DNA from: JAFNGF01 sp964567045
Lineage (GTDB): Bacteria; Planctomycetota; Phycisphaerae; Sedimentisphaerales; Anaerobacaceae
Direction of reading: 5' to 3'
Assembly (NCBI GenBank): GCA_964567045.1
Contig: CAZMLE010000025.1
Span: 1-48,346 of the forward strand
DNA length: 48,346 nucleotides
Under the pieces are notes generated by a model, which worked only from the letters and a program-made list of their open reading frames with translations, was not told the origin of the DNA and made no database searches. Both the position numbers and the translations under genes were made by a program. Position 1 is the first letter of the stretch. Each line of letters begins with the position of its first letter. Shown here piece after piece: positions 16,941 through 24,995 of the stretch.

Positions 16941-17939
16941 CTATTTTTCAAATGCCGCATCGAAGCGGACGCCGGAGCCCTTAAAGTCGGCCTTCTTAAT
17001 GAACTCGCAGGCCTCTTTCGCGCCGTGCTCTCGGTCCATTCGGCTGTCCTCCCACTCGACCGAAAGCGGACCCTGATAGCCCACATCGTTGAGGGCAACG
17101 ATGATTTCCTCAAAGTTAATGTCACCGTGCCCGATAGAGCGGAAGTCCCAGTAGCGGCGCGGGTCTCCGAAATTGGTATGGCCGCCAAACACGCCCACCG
17201 TGCCGTCGCCGTGCCTCCACCAAACGTCCTTCATGTGAGTATGGAAGATGCGGTCCGGGAAAGTACGGATGAACTTTACGTAGTCCACGCCCTGATAGCC
17301 AAGATGGCTGGGGTCATAGTTGAATCCAAACGACTTGTGGCCCTTGATTGCTTCCAGAGCACGCTTGGCTGAGGCAATGTCAAAGGCAATTTCCGTCGGG
17401 TGCACTTCCAGCGCGAACCTCACGCCCTCAGCCTTGAACGCATCGAGAATCGGAGTCCAGCGCTGGGCGAAATCCTCGTAACCTGCCTGTATCATTTGTG
17501 GGGGAGCCGGCGGGAAGGAATAAACCGCGTGCCAGATTGAGCTGCCGGTGAAGCCATTGACGACTTTCACGCCGAGCTTCTTGGCGGCCTTGGCGGCCTG
17601 CACGACGGCTCTGGCTGCGCGCTTGCGGACGCCCTCCGGGTCGCCGTCGCCCCAAACATCCGGCGGCAGAATCGCCTTATGACGCTCATCTATGTTGTCG
17701 CAAACCGCCTGGCCAACCAGATGCGTCGAAATGGCGAACACCTGCAGCCCGTGCTTTTTCAGAAGCTCACGCTTGGCCTTGCAGTAGTTGTCGTCTTTAA
17801 GGGCTTTGTCCACCTCGAAGTGGTCTCCCCAGCAGGCTAATTCCAGGCCGTCATAACCCCAGCCGGCCGCTTTTTCCGCCAGGACTTCCAGAGGCAAATC
17901 CGCCCACTGTCCGGTAAAAAGTGTTACAGGTCTAGCCAT
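16941..17939 (-). CDS. Cytosolic sugar phosphate isomerase/epimerase (AP endonuclease-2-like TIM barrel)
   Basis: 332 residues. The ATG is preceded by AAGGAG at 8 nt. No signal peptide is present, unlike nearly all other proteins of the cluster, so it acts in the cytoplasm. Barrel motifs include GYDGLELACWGDHFEVD (strand 2), VKVVNGFTGSS, FALEVHPTEIAFD (metal-type Glu), FGFNYDPSHLGYQGVD (Asp-Pro-Ser-His), FHTHMKDV and GPLSVEWEDSRMDRE (Glu). This set of Glu, Asp, His and Glu ligands is typical of IolE/IolI and ketose 3-epimerase relatives. It probably epimerises or hydrates a keto sugar released by the periplasmic enzymes (an inference). Confidence 0.9.
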   Translation of the reverse strand: MARPVTLFTGQWADLPLEVLAEKAAGWGYDGLELACWGDHFEVDKALKDDNYCKAKRELLKKHGLQVFAISTHLVGQAVCDNIDERHKAILPPDVWGDGDPEGVRKRAARAVVQAAKAAKKLGVKVVNGFTGSSIWHAVYSFPPAPPQMIQAGYEDFAQRWTPILDAFKAEGVRFALEVHPTEIAFDIASAKRALEAIKGHKSFGFNYDPSHLGYQGVDYVKFIRTFPDRIFHTHMKDVWWRHGDGTVGVFGGHTNFGDPRRYWDFRSIGHGDINFEEIIVALNDVGYQGPLSVEWEDSRMDREHGAKEACEFIKKADFKGSGVRFDAAFEK

Positions 17940-18083
17940 TTTGCGTTCTCCTTAGCTTTGTAACTGTTTCCTCCAGAAAGACTTACATATAACCACAATA
18001 AGACCGTCCCCTGCCGAGGCCGGTAAAAACACTTATTATAAGCTGCAATAACCTGAACGCAATCCAAATTCCCCGCAAATTTG

Positions 18084-19385
18084 CTAATCCAGAACCTTGA
18101 CTTCCGGGCAATCAACAAACGCCGAGTACTTGCTTGCGGACTCCTGTCTGGGGAGCATCTCACTGCCGACAACCCATATTCGATAGCACAATGTTAGCGC
18201 TTCGCCGGACTTAATTGTATGCGTGAAGAACGCACCGAACCGCCCGTAATCACGGTAAGCCGAGTAAATCGTGGGCCTGGGATTACTCGGATGGTCCATG
18301 TGCAGCACACAATATTGCCGGTTGTTCAGGCGGTATGACATCGCCGCCCAGGGCAGGTCTTTATCCTTCTTCGGGTCGACTCCGTCCTGATGAAATAGAT
18401 AAGTCGCCTTAACTTCGCTGCCGCCCGAAGCAACATCATTATGCGCTCGATAGTGAAAACCGGCGTGCTCCGGATCGCCGCCCAGATTTATCCGCCAGAC
18501 GGACGGCGGATTTACGTCACCTGCGACGGCTTTCAACTCGGTGCGAAACTCCAGCAGCACAACCGTAGGGTCAACCTGGCGAAAAACCGTGGTTTGCCGC
18601 TGCTCAATGACAATAGGCTGGCCGTCTTTATCGTTCCAGTGAATCAATGCAGTCGATCTTGCCAGGACGGGACCCGCCACAAGTTCCAAAAATTTCTGAT
18701 GCACCTGGGCGGCGCCGCCTCCCATGCCCCAGAAATCATATTGTTTACCTTCACAGTTCAGCCGACTCCAACCGATGAAGATGCCGCGATGGTGCGGATA
18801 CAGAATTTTATCCTTTAGGTACGGATGCACGCCGTCCGGCCCATTGGTCAGCAGATTTTCGCCCTGGACGTCAAAAACGTGCAGAAAAGGTTTATAGGTT
18901 TCAAAGCGGCGCTGCTCGCTTGACGTATCATAAGCATACATATAGCGGGTAACCTTTCGAGCGTCGAAAAGCAAATCCAGATATTCGCCCTTTTTATCCT
19001 GCCAGGAGAAAGTCTGCCATCTGGCTTTATCTATCACGTGCAGAATTGCACGCCACTGGCTTGTTTCGCCGGCTGTCAGCCGCCGTGCTATCCACCATAA
19101 TTGCGCTTTTCTCGGGCCAACTAAGACAAGCTGAGCGGGCCCTGGCAGTCCATACACCTCCCACATCCCGGCCCTTATCTTCCCGATCGTGACGCCTATA
19201 TTTTCCACAGGCGTGTTGGCCAACAAATCGGGCAAATCAATAACCGCACAAATTGGTACATCCAGATAATCCACTTTTGGTGCCGTAACCTTAAGATAAA
19301 GCACCACTTCGTCACTAGCCATGCTGAGCCGGCAAATTGGTATCATTGTCACTATGACAGCCAAAAGCGTCGCTATACTTTTCAT
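18084..19385 (-). CDS. DUF6807 (PmoA-like) secreted protein
   Basis: 433 residues. The ATG is preceded by AAGGA at 7 nt. The signal peptide is residues 1-23. The family core is GVHPYLKDKILYPHHRGIFI, then GKQYDFWGMGGG, VFRQVDPTVVLLEFRTEL, FHYRAHNDVA and SAYRDYGRFGAFF. DUF6807 proteins are often named methane oxygenase PmoA in databases, but that name is misleading and no metal-oxygenase motif is visible. They occur with Gfo/Idh and DUF1080 genes in PVC and Bacteroidetes loci. Function is unproven. The sibling domain in the 20879 gene is fused to DUF1080, which ties it to the same pathway. The gap to the upstream gene holds a 96-bp palindromic element. Confidence 0.85.
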   Translation of the reverse strand: MKSIATLLAVIVTMIPICRLSMASDEVVLYLKVTAPKVDYLDVPICAVIDLPDLLANTPVENIGVTIGKIRAGMWEVYGLPGPAQLVLVGPRKAQLWWIARRLTAGETSQWRAILHVIDKARWQTFSWQDKKGEYLDLLFDARKVTRYMYAYDTSSEQRRFETYKPFLHVFDVQGENLLTNGPDGVHPYLKDKILYPHHRGIFIGWSRLNCEGKQYDFWGMGGGAAQVHQKFLELVAGPVLARSTALIHWNDKDGQPIVIEQRQTTVFRQVDPTVVLLEFRTELKAVAGDVNPPSVWRINLGGDPEHAGFHYRAHNDVASGGSEVKATYLFHQDGVDPKKDKDLPWAAMSYRLNNRQYCVLHMDHPSNPRPTIYSAYRDYGRFGAFFTHTIKSGEALTLCYRIWVVGSEMLPRQESASKYSAFVDCPEVKVLD

Positions 19386-19430
19386 ATCTGGATCCTTACA
19401 CCCTGTACCAAAATGAATGTATCCTTATAT

Positions 19431-19526
19431 TGTCATCCTGAGCGAAGCGAAGGATCTGGGTTGCGAATGAGAAATTTCTTATGCAGGCCAGATTCTTCGC
19501 TCCACTGCGTTCCGCTCAGAATGACA
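19431..19526. repeat. 96-bp dispersed palindromic element (TGTCATYCTGAGCG type)
   Basis: The left arm 19431-19459 (TGTCATCCTGAGCGAAGC and onward to TCTGG) matches the inverted right arm 19488-19526. The right arm carries about 10 extra bases (GAACGCAGTGGA region). The loop is about 28 bp. Such palindromes occur between genes in many environmental genomes, from general knowledge. It carries no ORF. It lies between the DUF6807 gene and a Gfo/Idh gene and may destabilise or terminate the transcript. Confidence 0.85.
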
Positions 19527-19559
19527 TTGTCTCATTTTGTTAGACGCTCTTAATCAATC

Positions 19560-20858
19560 TCAGAGCCGCCAGGGGCTGCGCATCGGGCGTTTGAGCATAC
19601 GGTTGGCCTGCTCGTCGTCAACGAATTTCTCCTTGTCTGGGTCCCAGCGGAGCTTTCTTGCCAGCCGCATCGCAATGTCACTTAATTGACACAGTGTATC
19701 CGAACGCACGGCCACCTCCACCGGCGCGACCGTTCTGGCTCGACTCTTGACGCAATCCAGGAAATTTTGCTGGTGGTGATTGCTTACAGGCAGATGCACC
19801 TCATCCGGGCCGATTTCCTTTCGCAGCAACTCTTTGGGCTGTGCATCCACCGTGCCGCCCAGATGCTCTTCCTTAACAAACACCCAGCCGTCCGCTCCCT
19901 CAAACCGAACGCCCAGCGGATTCTTCTTGCCGTCGGTGAAGTTCATCAGCACGCCGTTGGCGAATTTGAGATTCACGTCCCAGGCCGTCGCGCAATTACA
20001 TAGCCCATCGCGCGGAAATTCGCCTGTACCCTCAACTTCTACCGGGCCTGTAAGGTCCGTGCCGTTGCCCCATGTGGCCAGATCAATGGTATGAATTCCG
20101 CAGCCGGCTATAAATCCCAGCGCATAGTCGCTAATATGGAACCAGTGACTATTATTGACCCTGTTTGCGGTGTACGGCGCCCAGGGTGCAGGTCCCAGCC
20201 AAAGATTGTAATCCAGCCAATCCGGCACGGGCATCGGCGGATAGTTGTCCGAGGCCACGCTGTAGCGGGAGGCAACAGTGATTTTGTGAACCTTGCCGAT
20301 GCGTCCGCTGCGAACCATCTCGCAGGCAAAGCGAGAGTTTCGGCTGGACCGCTCCTGCGTGCCGAACTGAAACACCCGCCCGTAATTATTCACTTCTTCG
20401 CGCAGCACTTGTCCCTGCTCGACGCTCATACCGAGCGGCTTTTCACAATACACGTCCTTTCCCGCCCGCACCGCCTCCAGTGCGTGCAACACATGCCAGT
20501 GGTCGGTGGAGGCAACTACCACCGCGTCTATGTCGGGACGTGCACACAACTCACGGAAATCGTTGTACGCGGTACACACATTCTTGCCGTAGTGGTCGTC
20601 CACTGTCTTTTGCGCACCCTCGCGCTGAGGCCGCTTGGGATCGCAGACGGCAACGACCTGAGCATCGGCCAGGCCCATAAAATTCGATAGAAGTGCTCCG
20701 CCTCGACCACCTGTGCCGATAAAGCCCAGCACAATTTTGTCGCTGGGCGGGTTTGCCCCAAAGACAGAAGAAGGAACAATTGTTGGCAGGCCTACTGCGG
20801 CGCCAAAAGCTGCCGAGTTTTTTAGAAACTCTCGGCGGGACAATGTGTTTAGCTGCAT
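19560..20858 (-). CDS. Gfo/Idh/MocA oxidoreductase, Tat-exported (group B)
   Basis: 432 residues. The ATG has AGG about 10 nt upstream. The Tat signal is SRREFLKNSAAFGAAVG, followed by LPTIVPSSVFG. The Rossmann motif is GFIGTGGRGGAL, the catalytic-type motif YCEKPLGMS, then YNLWLGPAPWAPYTA and LGFIAGCGIHTIDLATWG. The HHxD of its relatives is replaced by GIHTID, so one active-site His differs. The C-terminus is RMLKRPMRSPWRL. It follows the DUF6807-DUF1080 fusion gene after 20 nt, so it is the second gene of the presumed transcript. Confidence 0.92.
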   Translation of the reverse strand: MQLNTLSRREFLKNSAAFGAAVGLPTIVPSSVFGANPPSDKIVLGFIGTGGRGGALLSNFMGLADAQVVAVCDPKRPQREGAQKTVDDHYGKNVCTAYNDFRELCARPDIDAVVVASTDHWHVLHALEAVRAGKDVYCEKPLGMSVEQGQVLREEVNNYGRVFQFGTQERSSRNSRFACEMVRSGRIGKVHKITVASRYSVASDNYPPMPVPDWLDYNLWLGPAPWAPYTANRVNNSHWFHISDYALGFIAGCGIHTIDLATWGNGTDLTGPVEVEGTGEFPRDGLCNCATAWDVNLKFANGVLMNFTDGKKNPLGVRFEGADGWVFVKEEHLGGTVDAQPKELLRKEIGPDEVHLPVSNHHQQNFLDCVKSRARTVAPVEVAVRSDTLCQLSDIAMRLARKLRWDPDKEKFVDDEQANRMLKRPMRSPWRL

Positions 20859-20878
20859 ATCTTTTTTGCCTTTCCTAC

Positions 20879-22837
20879 TTACTCATCGAGAGGGACAATC
20901 TGGATATTGCGGAACATCACTTCGCTGCCGTGCTCCTGAAGCATAATAGAACCAGGCTCAGGGCTTTCCGGCTGCCCGGCGCCGGTTTTGTTCGGTATCT
21001 CCACGTCATCATGTATGAGGACGCCGTTCTGCCACATTGTAATGCGCGCATTCTTGACTTTTTTGGCATTTTTGCCCTGACCCTCGAATCGGGCGGCGTG
21101 GAAGGTAATATCGTAGCTCTGCCATTCGCCCGGCTGTTTGCAGACGTTTTTGTCCGGGGCTTTTACCGTATACAGCGACCCACATTCATTGTCTTTGGGC
21201 GGCAGACCGAAAGAATCCAAAATTTGAATTTCGTAGCGCCGCTGCAAGTAAACGCCACTGTTGCCGCGGGCCTGGCCTTTGACGTTTGCAGGCAATTGCG
21301 GGGTCTTGAATTCAACGTGCAATTTGAAATCCCGGAATTGCCGCTTTGTAACAATGCTGCCGCTCCCGGGCACGATTTTGGCTTCCCGCAGGGCGGGGTC
21401 CCTCATCGCACCATCGACAATTTGCCACTTTACCGGCTGGCCGTTTGCGTGCGCCCAGTGTGAGAAATCTGTGCCGTCAAACAAGATCATTGCGTTCTCC
21501 GGTCGCGCAGCCTCCACCTTGACTTCCGGTGGCTCAGCAAAATCTTGCCAGACCCGCTCGGAATCGGCGACATTGACTTTGCCCTCGTGCACATACAGCC
21601 GATAGCGGAAGATGTAGTCTTTGCCCGGCTCCATCACCCAGTCGCCCAATTGCGAAGGCGCCCAATTGAAGAACACCTGGTTCTCAAACTCAGGCCATAT
21701 TCGCATCGGCTCAGGATGGCGGAAATTGTCCGGATGACTCATGTGCGTAACACCCGCCCATTTGCCGTTGATAGCCCCCGACGTATCACACCACCGGGCG
21801 CGGGTTCCGTGCCCGTCCTTGCGAGTCTTACCTTCACTTGTAAGATACGCCGCGTCTTCGCCTTTCCACTCGGCGGCGGCGCGAAAGCCAAAGCCGCCAT
21901 AGCGATATTCAATCTGATAGAGCGGACTATCAGCCACACACCGCTGCGTGGACTTAAAGTCTACAAGCCGGTAGCCTTTTTCAGGCCCAGCGACATTGAA
22001 TACGCGAACGTCCCAGACTTCTTTGAGCACTACCTTTTCGCCCTGGTCGGTCTTTAGAGCCACGTGGTCGTGCTCCGCTTGAAAGCCGCCATAAACAGGA
22101 CCGCTGGTCGTGCTCAAGAATTTGATAAACCGGACAGTGCCCTGGCCCTCTTTAAGATTCCAGAAATCTACGTCTTTGCCCTGGAATTTAGTGTGCGTCC
22201 AGGGCATCCAAATTCCCAGATGATGGATGTGGTCGGGCGGATGAATGTTAGTAAGTATGTCACCGCTCGGCGACCACAAGGGATGAATGAATCCGCTGCG
22301 GCTAAAAAGTTCGCTCTGCTCTTGCGGCGGCGGGACAATAGCGTGATTGTATTGCAGCAGTTTTTGCTCGCCTTTTCGGATGAGCAAGACTTTATTGTCT
22401 TTTATCGCTTCGACCACCGAAGTTTTTGCCGGTGCGCCCGTGACCAGCTCATAAACCCGGAGGCCCTCCGCGGGCGTCTTGCCGGAAAGAATCCACCACA
22501 ACTTCGCCGACTCGCCCGACTCAATCTGCGAAGGAGTTGGGATGCGTTCGGAACCTTTGATCTCGAGCAATCCTATCGGAGCGTGTGTTAGCACGTCGGG
22601 TATCGCATCCAGAAGCACCGACACGGGCGTGTCCATACGGTCGTATTTGCCTGCGTCAACGATGATTCTTGCCAGCGCCCCTGCTTGCGCAGGGGCAAGC
22701 CTGTCCCCGCGAACGCGGGGATCGGCGGTAGCAGCCTGACCGGCAAGCAGCAGGAAGACACATACGGCAAGCAGCACTGCAGATAAACGGTTTGGCACCA
22801 TGATTCCCTTTCGGCTGAAAAATGGTTGCATATACAT
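20879..22837 (-). CDS. DUF6807-DUF1080 fusion, secreted, with in-frame repeat after the signal peptide
   Basis: Up to 652 residues. GAGGAG is 9 nt from ATG 22831 and only 3 nt from ATG 22837. The signal peptide itself fits best from ATG 22801 (MVPNRLSAVLLAVCVFLLL), so the start is uncertain. After the cleavage site (QAATA) the stretch DPRVRGDRLAPAQAGA is encoded by a two-hairpin repeat (22678-22720). Residues about 60-425 are DUF6807 (GFIHPLWSPSGDILTNIHPP, HIHHLGIWMPWTH, VDFWNLKEGQG). Residues about 445-652 are DUF1080 (MILFDGTDFSHW, GNSGVYLQRRYEIQILDSFG, ECGSLYTVKAP, WQSYDITFHAARF). It is probably the first gene of the cluster. The fusion links the uncharacterised DUF6807 domain to the 3-keto-glycoside enzymes. 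Confidence 0.9.
   Translation of the reverse strand: MYMQPFFSRKGIMVPNRLSAVLLAVCVFLLLAGQAATADPRVRGDRLAPAQAGALARIIVDAGKYDRMDTPVSVLLDAIPDVLTHAPIGLLEIKGSERIPTPSQIESGESAKLWWILSGKTPAEGLRVYELVTGAPAKTSVVEAIKDNKVLLIRKGEQKLLQYNHAIVPPPQEQSELFSRSGFIHPLWSPSGDILTNIHPPDHIHHLGIWMPWTHTKFQGKDVDFWNLKEGQGTVRFIKFLSTTSGPVYGGFQAEHDHVALKTDQGEKVVLKEVWDVRVFNVAGPEKGYRLVDFKSTQRCVADSPLYQIEYRYGGFGFRAAAEWKGEDAAYLTSEGKTRKDGHGTRARWCDTSGAINGKWAGVTHMSHPDNFRHPEPMRIWPEFENQVFFNWAPSQLGDWVMEPGKDYIFRYRLYVHEGKVNVADSERVWQDFAEPPEVKVEAARPENAMILFDGTDFSHWAHANGQPVKWQIVDGAMRDPALREAKIVPGSGSIVTKRQFRDFKLHVEFKTPQLPANVKGQARGNSGVYLQRRYEIQILDSFGLPPKDNECGSLYTVKAPDKNVCKQPGEWQSYDITFHAARFEGQGKNAKKVKNARITMWQNGVLIHDDVEIPNKTGAGQPESPEPGSIMLQEHGSEVMFRNIQIVPLDE
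22678..22720. repeat. Two-hairpin repeat family 2, copy A (inside a CDS)
   Basis: CCCCTGC-TTGC-GCAGGGG and CCCCGC-GAAC-GCGGGG are joined by CAAGCCTGT. A related copy is at 32090-32130 (CCTGC-CTCC-GCAGG and CCGC-GAAA-GCGG joined by CGCAAGCTTGTCC). It is read through in frame right after the signal peptide of the DUF6807-DUF1080 protein. Confidence 0.8.
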
Positions 22838-22977
22838 TAACTCCTCTGGAGCGAAAGTTTATAGAGTAATAAGGCGTGATAGTTTAATCAAGCATTATCC
22901 GGCAAATTTTGGCATGCGTGGCGGCGCACCAAGAGCCAAACAAGGACAAGGAAATGCTAACAATGGGCTTATTGTGT
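22838..22977 (-). promoter_or_regulatory. Presumed promoter region of the 22.8-kb cluster
   Basis: This 140-bp gap separates the rtcB stop from the first gene of the cluster. It is AT-rich near the gene. On the minus strand TTGATT followed 17 nt later by TACTCT is a weak sigma70-like candidate. No operator-like palindrome or terminator for rtcB was recognised. Continued read-through from rtcB cannot be excluded. Confidence 0.25.
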
Positions 22978-24408
22978 TTACCCTTTAACGCAAACTATCG
23001 GCTCGAGCTTGGCCACTTTCTTGGCCAATTCCGCCCGCTCAGTGGCGTCAACAACCTCATCGACATCTTTGTAGGCGCCAGGGGCTTCTTCAGCAACGCC
23101 ACGGATGGAGGCGCCGCGGATAATAATGCCCCGTTCAGCGAGCGTTCTTATGACGTCTTTCCCCTGCCACTTCTTTGTCGCCTGGGTTCGGCTCATAGCT
23201 CTTCCTGCACCGTGGCAGCAAGAGCCAAGAGAAAGTGACATATTTCTTTCTGTGCCGACCAGCACGTATGAAGCGGTTCCCATAGTTCCGCCGATTAAAA
23301 CAGGCTGGCCCACCGCTCGCAAATCAGCCGGCAGCAACGGATGACCTGGGCCAAAGGCACGGGTGGCACCTTTGCGGTGTACGTACAACTTCCTCATATT
23401 TGCATCCACGACGTGCTCTTCAAGCTTGCAGGTATTGTGAGAGACATCGTACAGCAGAGCCAGGTTGCTTTTGGGCCAGATTTCGGTGAAGACCTGCCTG
23501 ATTAAATGTGTCAGAACCTGGCGATTGGCTATAGCACAATTCATTCCACAGTTCATCGCCCCTATGTATTGCCGGCCAAGATCGGATTTGATCGGCGCAC
23601 AGGCAAGCTCTTTTTCCGGAAGTTCTATGCCCTGGTTTCTCGCCTCTTTGACCATTCTGCTCAGAAAATCCGTGCCTATTTGATGGCCGAGTCCCCGCGA
23701 GCCGCAATGGATGCTCACCAGGATGTCATCCTGATGCAGACCGAACACTTCCGCACAGGCAGCGTCATAGATTTCAGTGACTTTTTGCAATTCCAGGTAG
23801 TGATTGCCCGAACCAAGTGTGCCGACCTCCTCCTCCTGGCGTTTTTTTGCCTGGTCGGAAACGTATTTTGGCTCAGCGCCTGTCATGCGCCCATGTTCCT
23901 CTGTGTGTTCAAGGTCTGCCGTGGTTCCGAATCCTCGCTCGACCGCCCAGTGGGCGCCCCCCACCAGCATATCGTCCATTTCCCGCCTGGAGAGCTTCAG
24001 CTTTCCTCTGCTGCCGACGCCGGCGGGTATTCGCCGGGCCAACAAATCCGCAAGTCTATTTTTTTGAGGCTCGATGTCACCCACGGTAAGCCCCGTCCGT
24101 AGCGCCCGCACGCCGCAAGATATATCGAAGCCCACGCCCCCTGCTGAGACTACGCCGCCTTGCTCGGCGTCGAAACCTGCCACGCCGCCTATGGGAAAAC
24201 CGTAGCCCCAGTGAGCATCGGGCATCGCGTAAGAGGCCTTTACTATGCCGGGCAGCTTGGCGACATTTACGGCCTGCTCAAAGACCTTCTCGTCCATATC
24301 CTTGATGAGTTTCTCATCGGCGAAGATAATCACCGGCACATGCATCTTGTCAAAAGGTTCTATGCGCCATTGGCACTCGGAATATCTTTTTAGCTTATCC
24401 GCATACAT
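22978..24408 (-). CDS. rtcB: RNA-splicing ligase RtcB
   Basis: 476 residues, the usual length for the family. RtcB joins 2',3'-cyclic phosphate (or 3'-phosphate) RNA ends to 5'-OH ends using GTP and Mn2+. Conserved blocks: PDAHWGYGFPIGGVAGFD, SAGGVGFDISCGVRAL (metal Cys), GTLGSGNHYLELQ, SIHCGSRGLGHQIG, YDVSHNTCKLEEH, HRKGATRAFGPGHP, GGTMGTASYVLVG and SCCHGAGRAMSRTQA. The chain ends in ERAELAKKVAKLEPIVCVKG. It starts 18 nt after the archease stop. Archease is the known activator that helps RtcB guanylylation, so the pair is a bacterial RNA-repair operon. No RtcR or other regulator is adjacent. Confidence 0.97.
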   Translation of the reverse strand: MYADKLKRYSECQWRIEPFDKMHVPVIIFADEKLIKDMDEKVFEQAVNVAKLPGIVKASYAMPDAHWGYGFPIGGVAGFDAEQGGVVSAGGVGFDISCGVRALRTGLTVGDIEPQKNRLADLLARRIPAGVGSRGKLKLSRREMDDMLVGGAHWAVERGFGTTADLEHTEEHGRMTGAEPKYVSDQAKKRQEEEVGTLGSGNHYLELQKVTEIYDAACAEVFGLHQDDILVSIHCGSRGLGHQIGTDFLSRMVKEARNQGIELPEKELACAPIKSDLGRQYIGAMNCGMNCAIANRQVLTHLIRQVFTEIWPKSNLALLYDVSHNTCKLEEHVVDANMRKLYVHRKGATRAFGPGHPLLPADLRAVGQPVLIGGTMGTASYVLVGTERNMSLSLGSCCHGAGRAMSRTQATKKWQGKDVIRTLAERGIIIRGASIRGVAEEAPGAYKDVDEVVDATERAELAKKVAKLEPIVCVKG

Positions 24409-24426
24409 TTTGCAGCTTCTCCCGAA

Positions 24427-24849
24427 CTACACGTCAACAACACATTGTACTACCCAATTTCCATTTTTATTCTGCCTGACCTTCAGGTCGGTGTACGTCG
24501 CGGCTTTTACTTCCACGGCAGGGCTGTGCTTTTTGACATCAATCTTTTCGCCGAAGGCACGTGCCGAGAGCCGTTCGTTCTCAACACTGACTTCGAACCT
24601 GCTAAAGAGCATCTGCTGGGTCGCCATTTCGTATATTACAGCATTCAGCCAATCTACAAAAAGAAACTCATCGTCCCGGTCTTGGCAGCTAATTTTGACC
24701 TCTACTTTTGGCTCTACCGTTTTAACCTCGGTGATAATTGCCGTCAAAGCCAGAGCGGCTTGGGCGAACGCCTCTTCTTTGCTTGGCCCAAAGCCGCGAA
24801 TCCCTATATCAGCCGGATGCGAATAATGTTCCCAGCCCGTATCATTCAT
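24427..24849 (-). CDS. Archease (RtcB activator)
   Basis: 140 residues, full family length. The start block WEHYSHPADIGIRGFGPSKE and the FVDWLNAVIYEM helix are diagnostic, as is the acidic metal-binding character with the C-terminal aspartate (VVQCVVDV). It promotes multiple-turnover RtcB ligation. It is the first gene of the pair. Its ATG is preceded by GGGG about 8 nt upstream, which is the 3' arm of the first hairpin of the array at 24858-24994, so the ribosome site may be partly hidden in that hairpin. Confidence 0.95.
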   Translation of the reverse strand: MNDTGWEHYSHPADIGIRGFGPSKEEAFAQAALALTAIITEVKTVEPKVEVKISCQDRDDEFLFVDWLNAVIYEMATQQMLFSRFEVSVENERLSARAFGEKIDVKKHSPAVEVKAATYTDLKVRQNKNGNWVVQCVVDV

Positions 24850-24857
24850 AGCGGTAA

Positions 24858-24994
24858 CCCCGCAATAAATTGCGGGGCTAAATATTTATCCGCCATACGT
24901 GTGGCGGATTTAGCCGCCAAATTCATTTGGCGGTTCTGCCCCTGACTTGCAGGGGGTGCGGTTTTATGCAGGTTAGGTCCGCCATTCCGGCGGA
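24858..24994. repeat. Array of five different hairpins between archease and GH57
   Basis: Successive perfect stems: CCCCGCAAT/ATTGCGGGG (24858-24877), ATCCGCCA/TGGCGGAT (24888-24909), CCGCCAAAT/ATTTGGCGG (24914-24933), CCCCTG/CAGGGG (24939-24955) and TCCGCC/GGCGGA (24978-24994). It is not a CRISPR array, because the units differ and lack spacers of constant length. A related stem with TACGT in the loop recurs at 47964-47985. Confidence 0.85.
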
Positions 24995-24995
24995 G

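Noticed and set aside
18084..22837. DUF6807 proteins as methane monooxygenase subunit PmoA
   Set aside because: They are soluble secreted proteins without the membrane segments or metal ligands of PmoA. The name comes from a misleading database label.
24858..24994. CRISPR array
   Set aside because: The units are five different palindromes with unequal spacing, not identical repeats with unique spacers. No cas gene is in the window.
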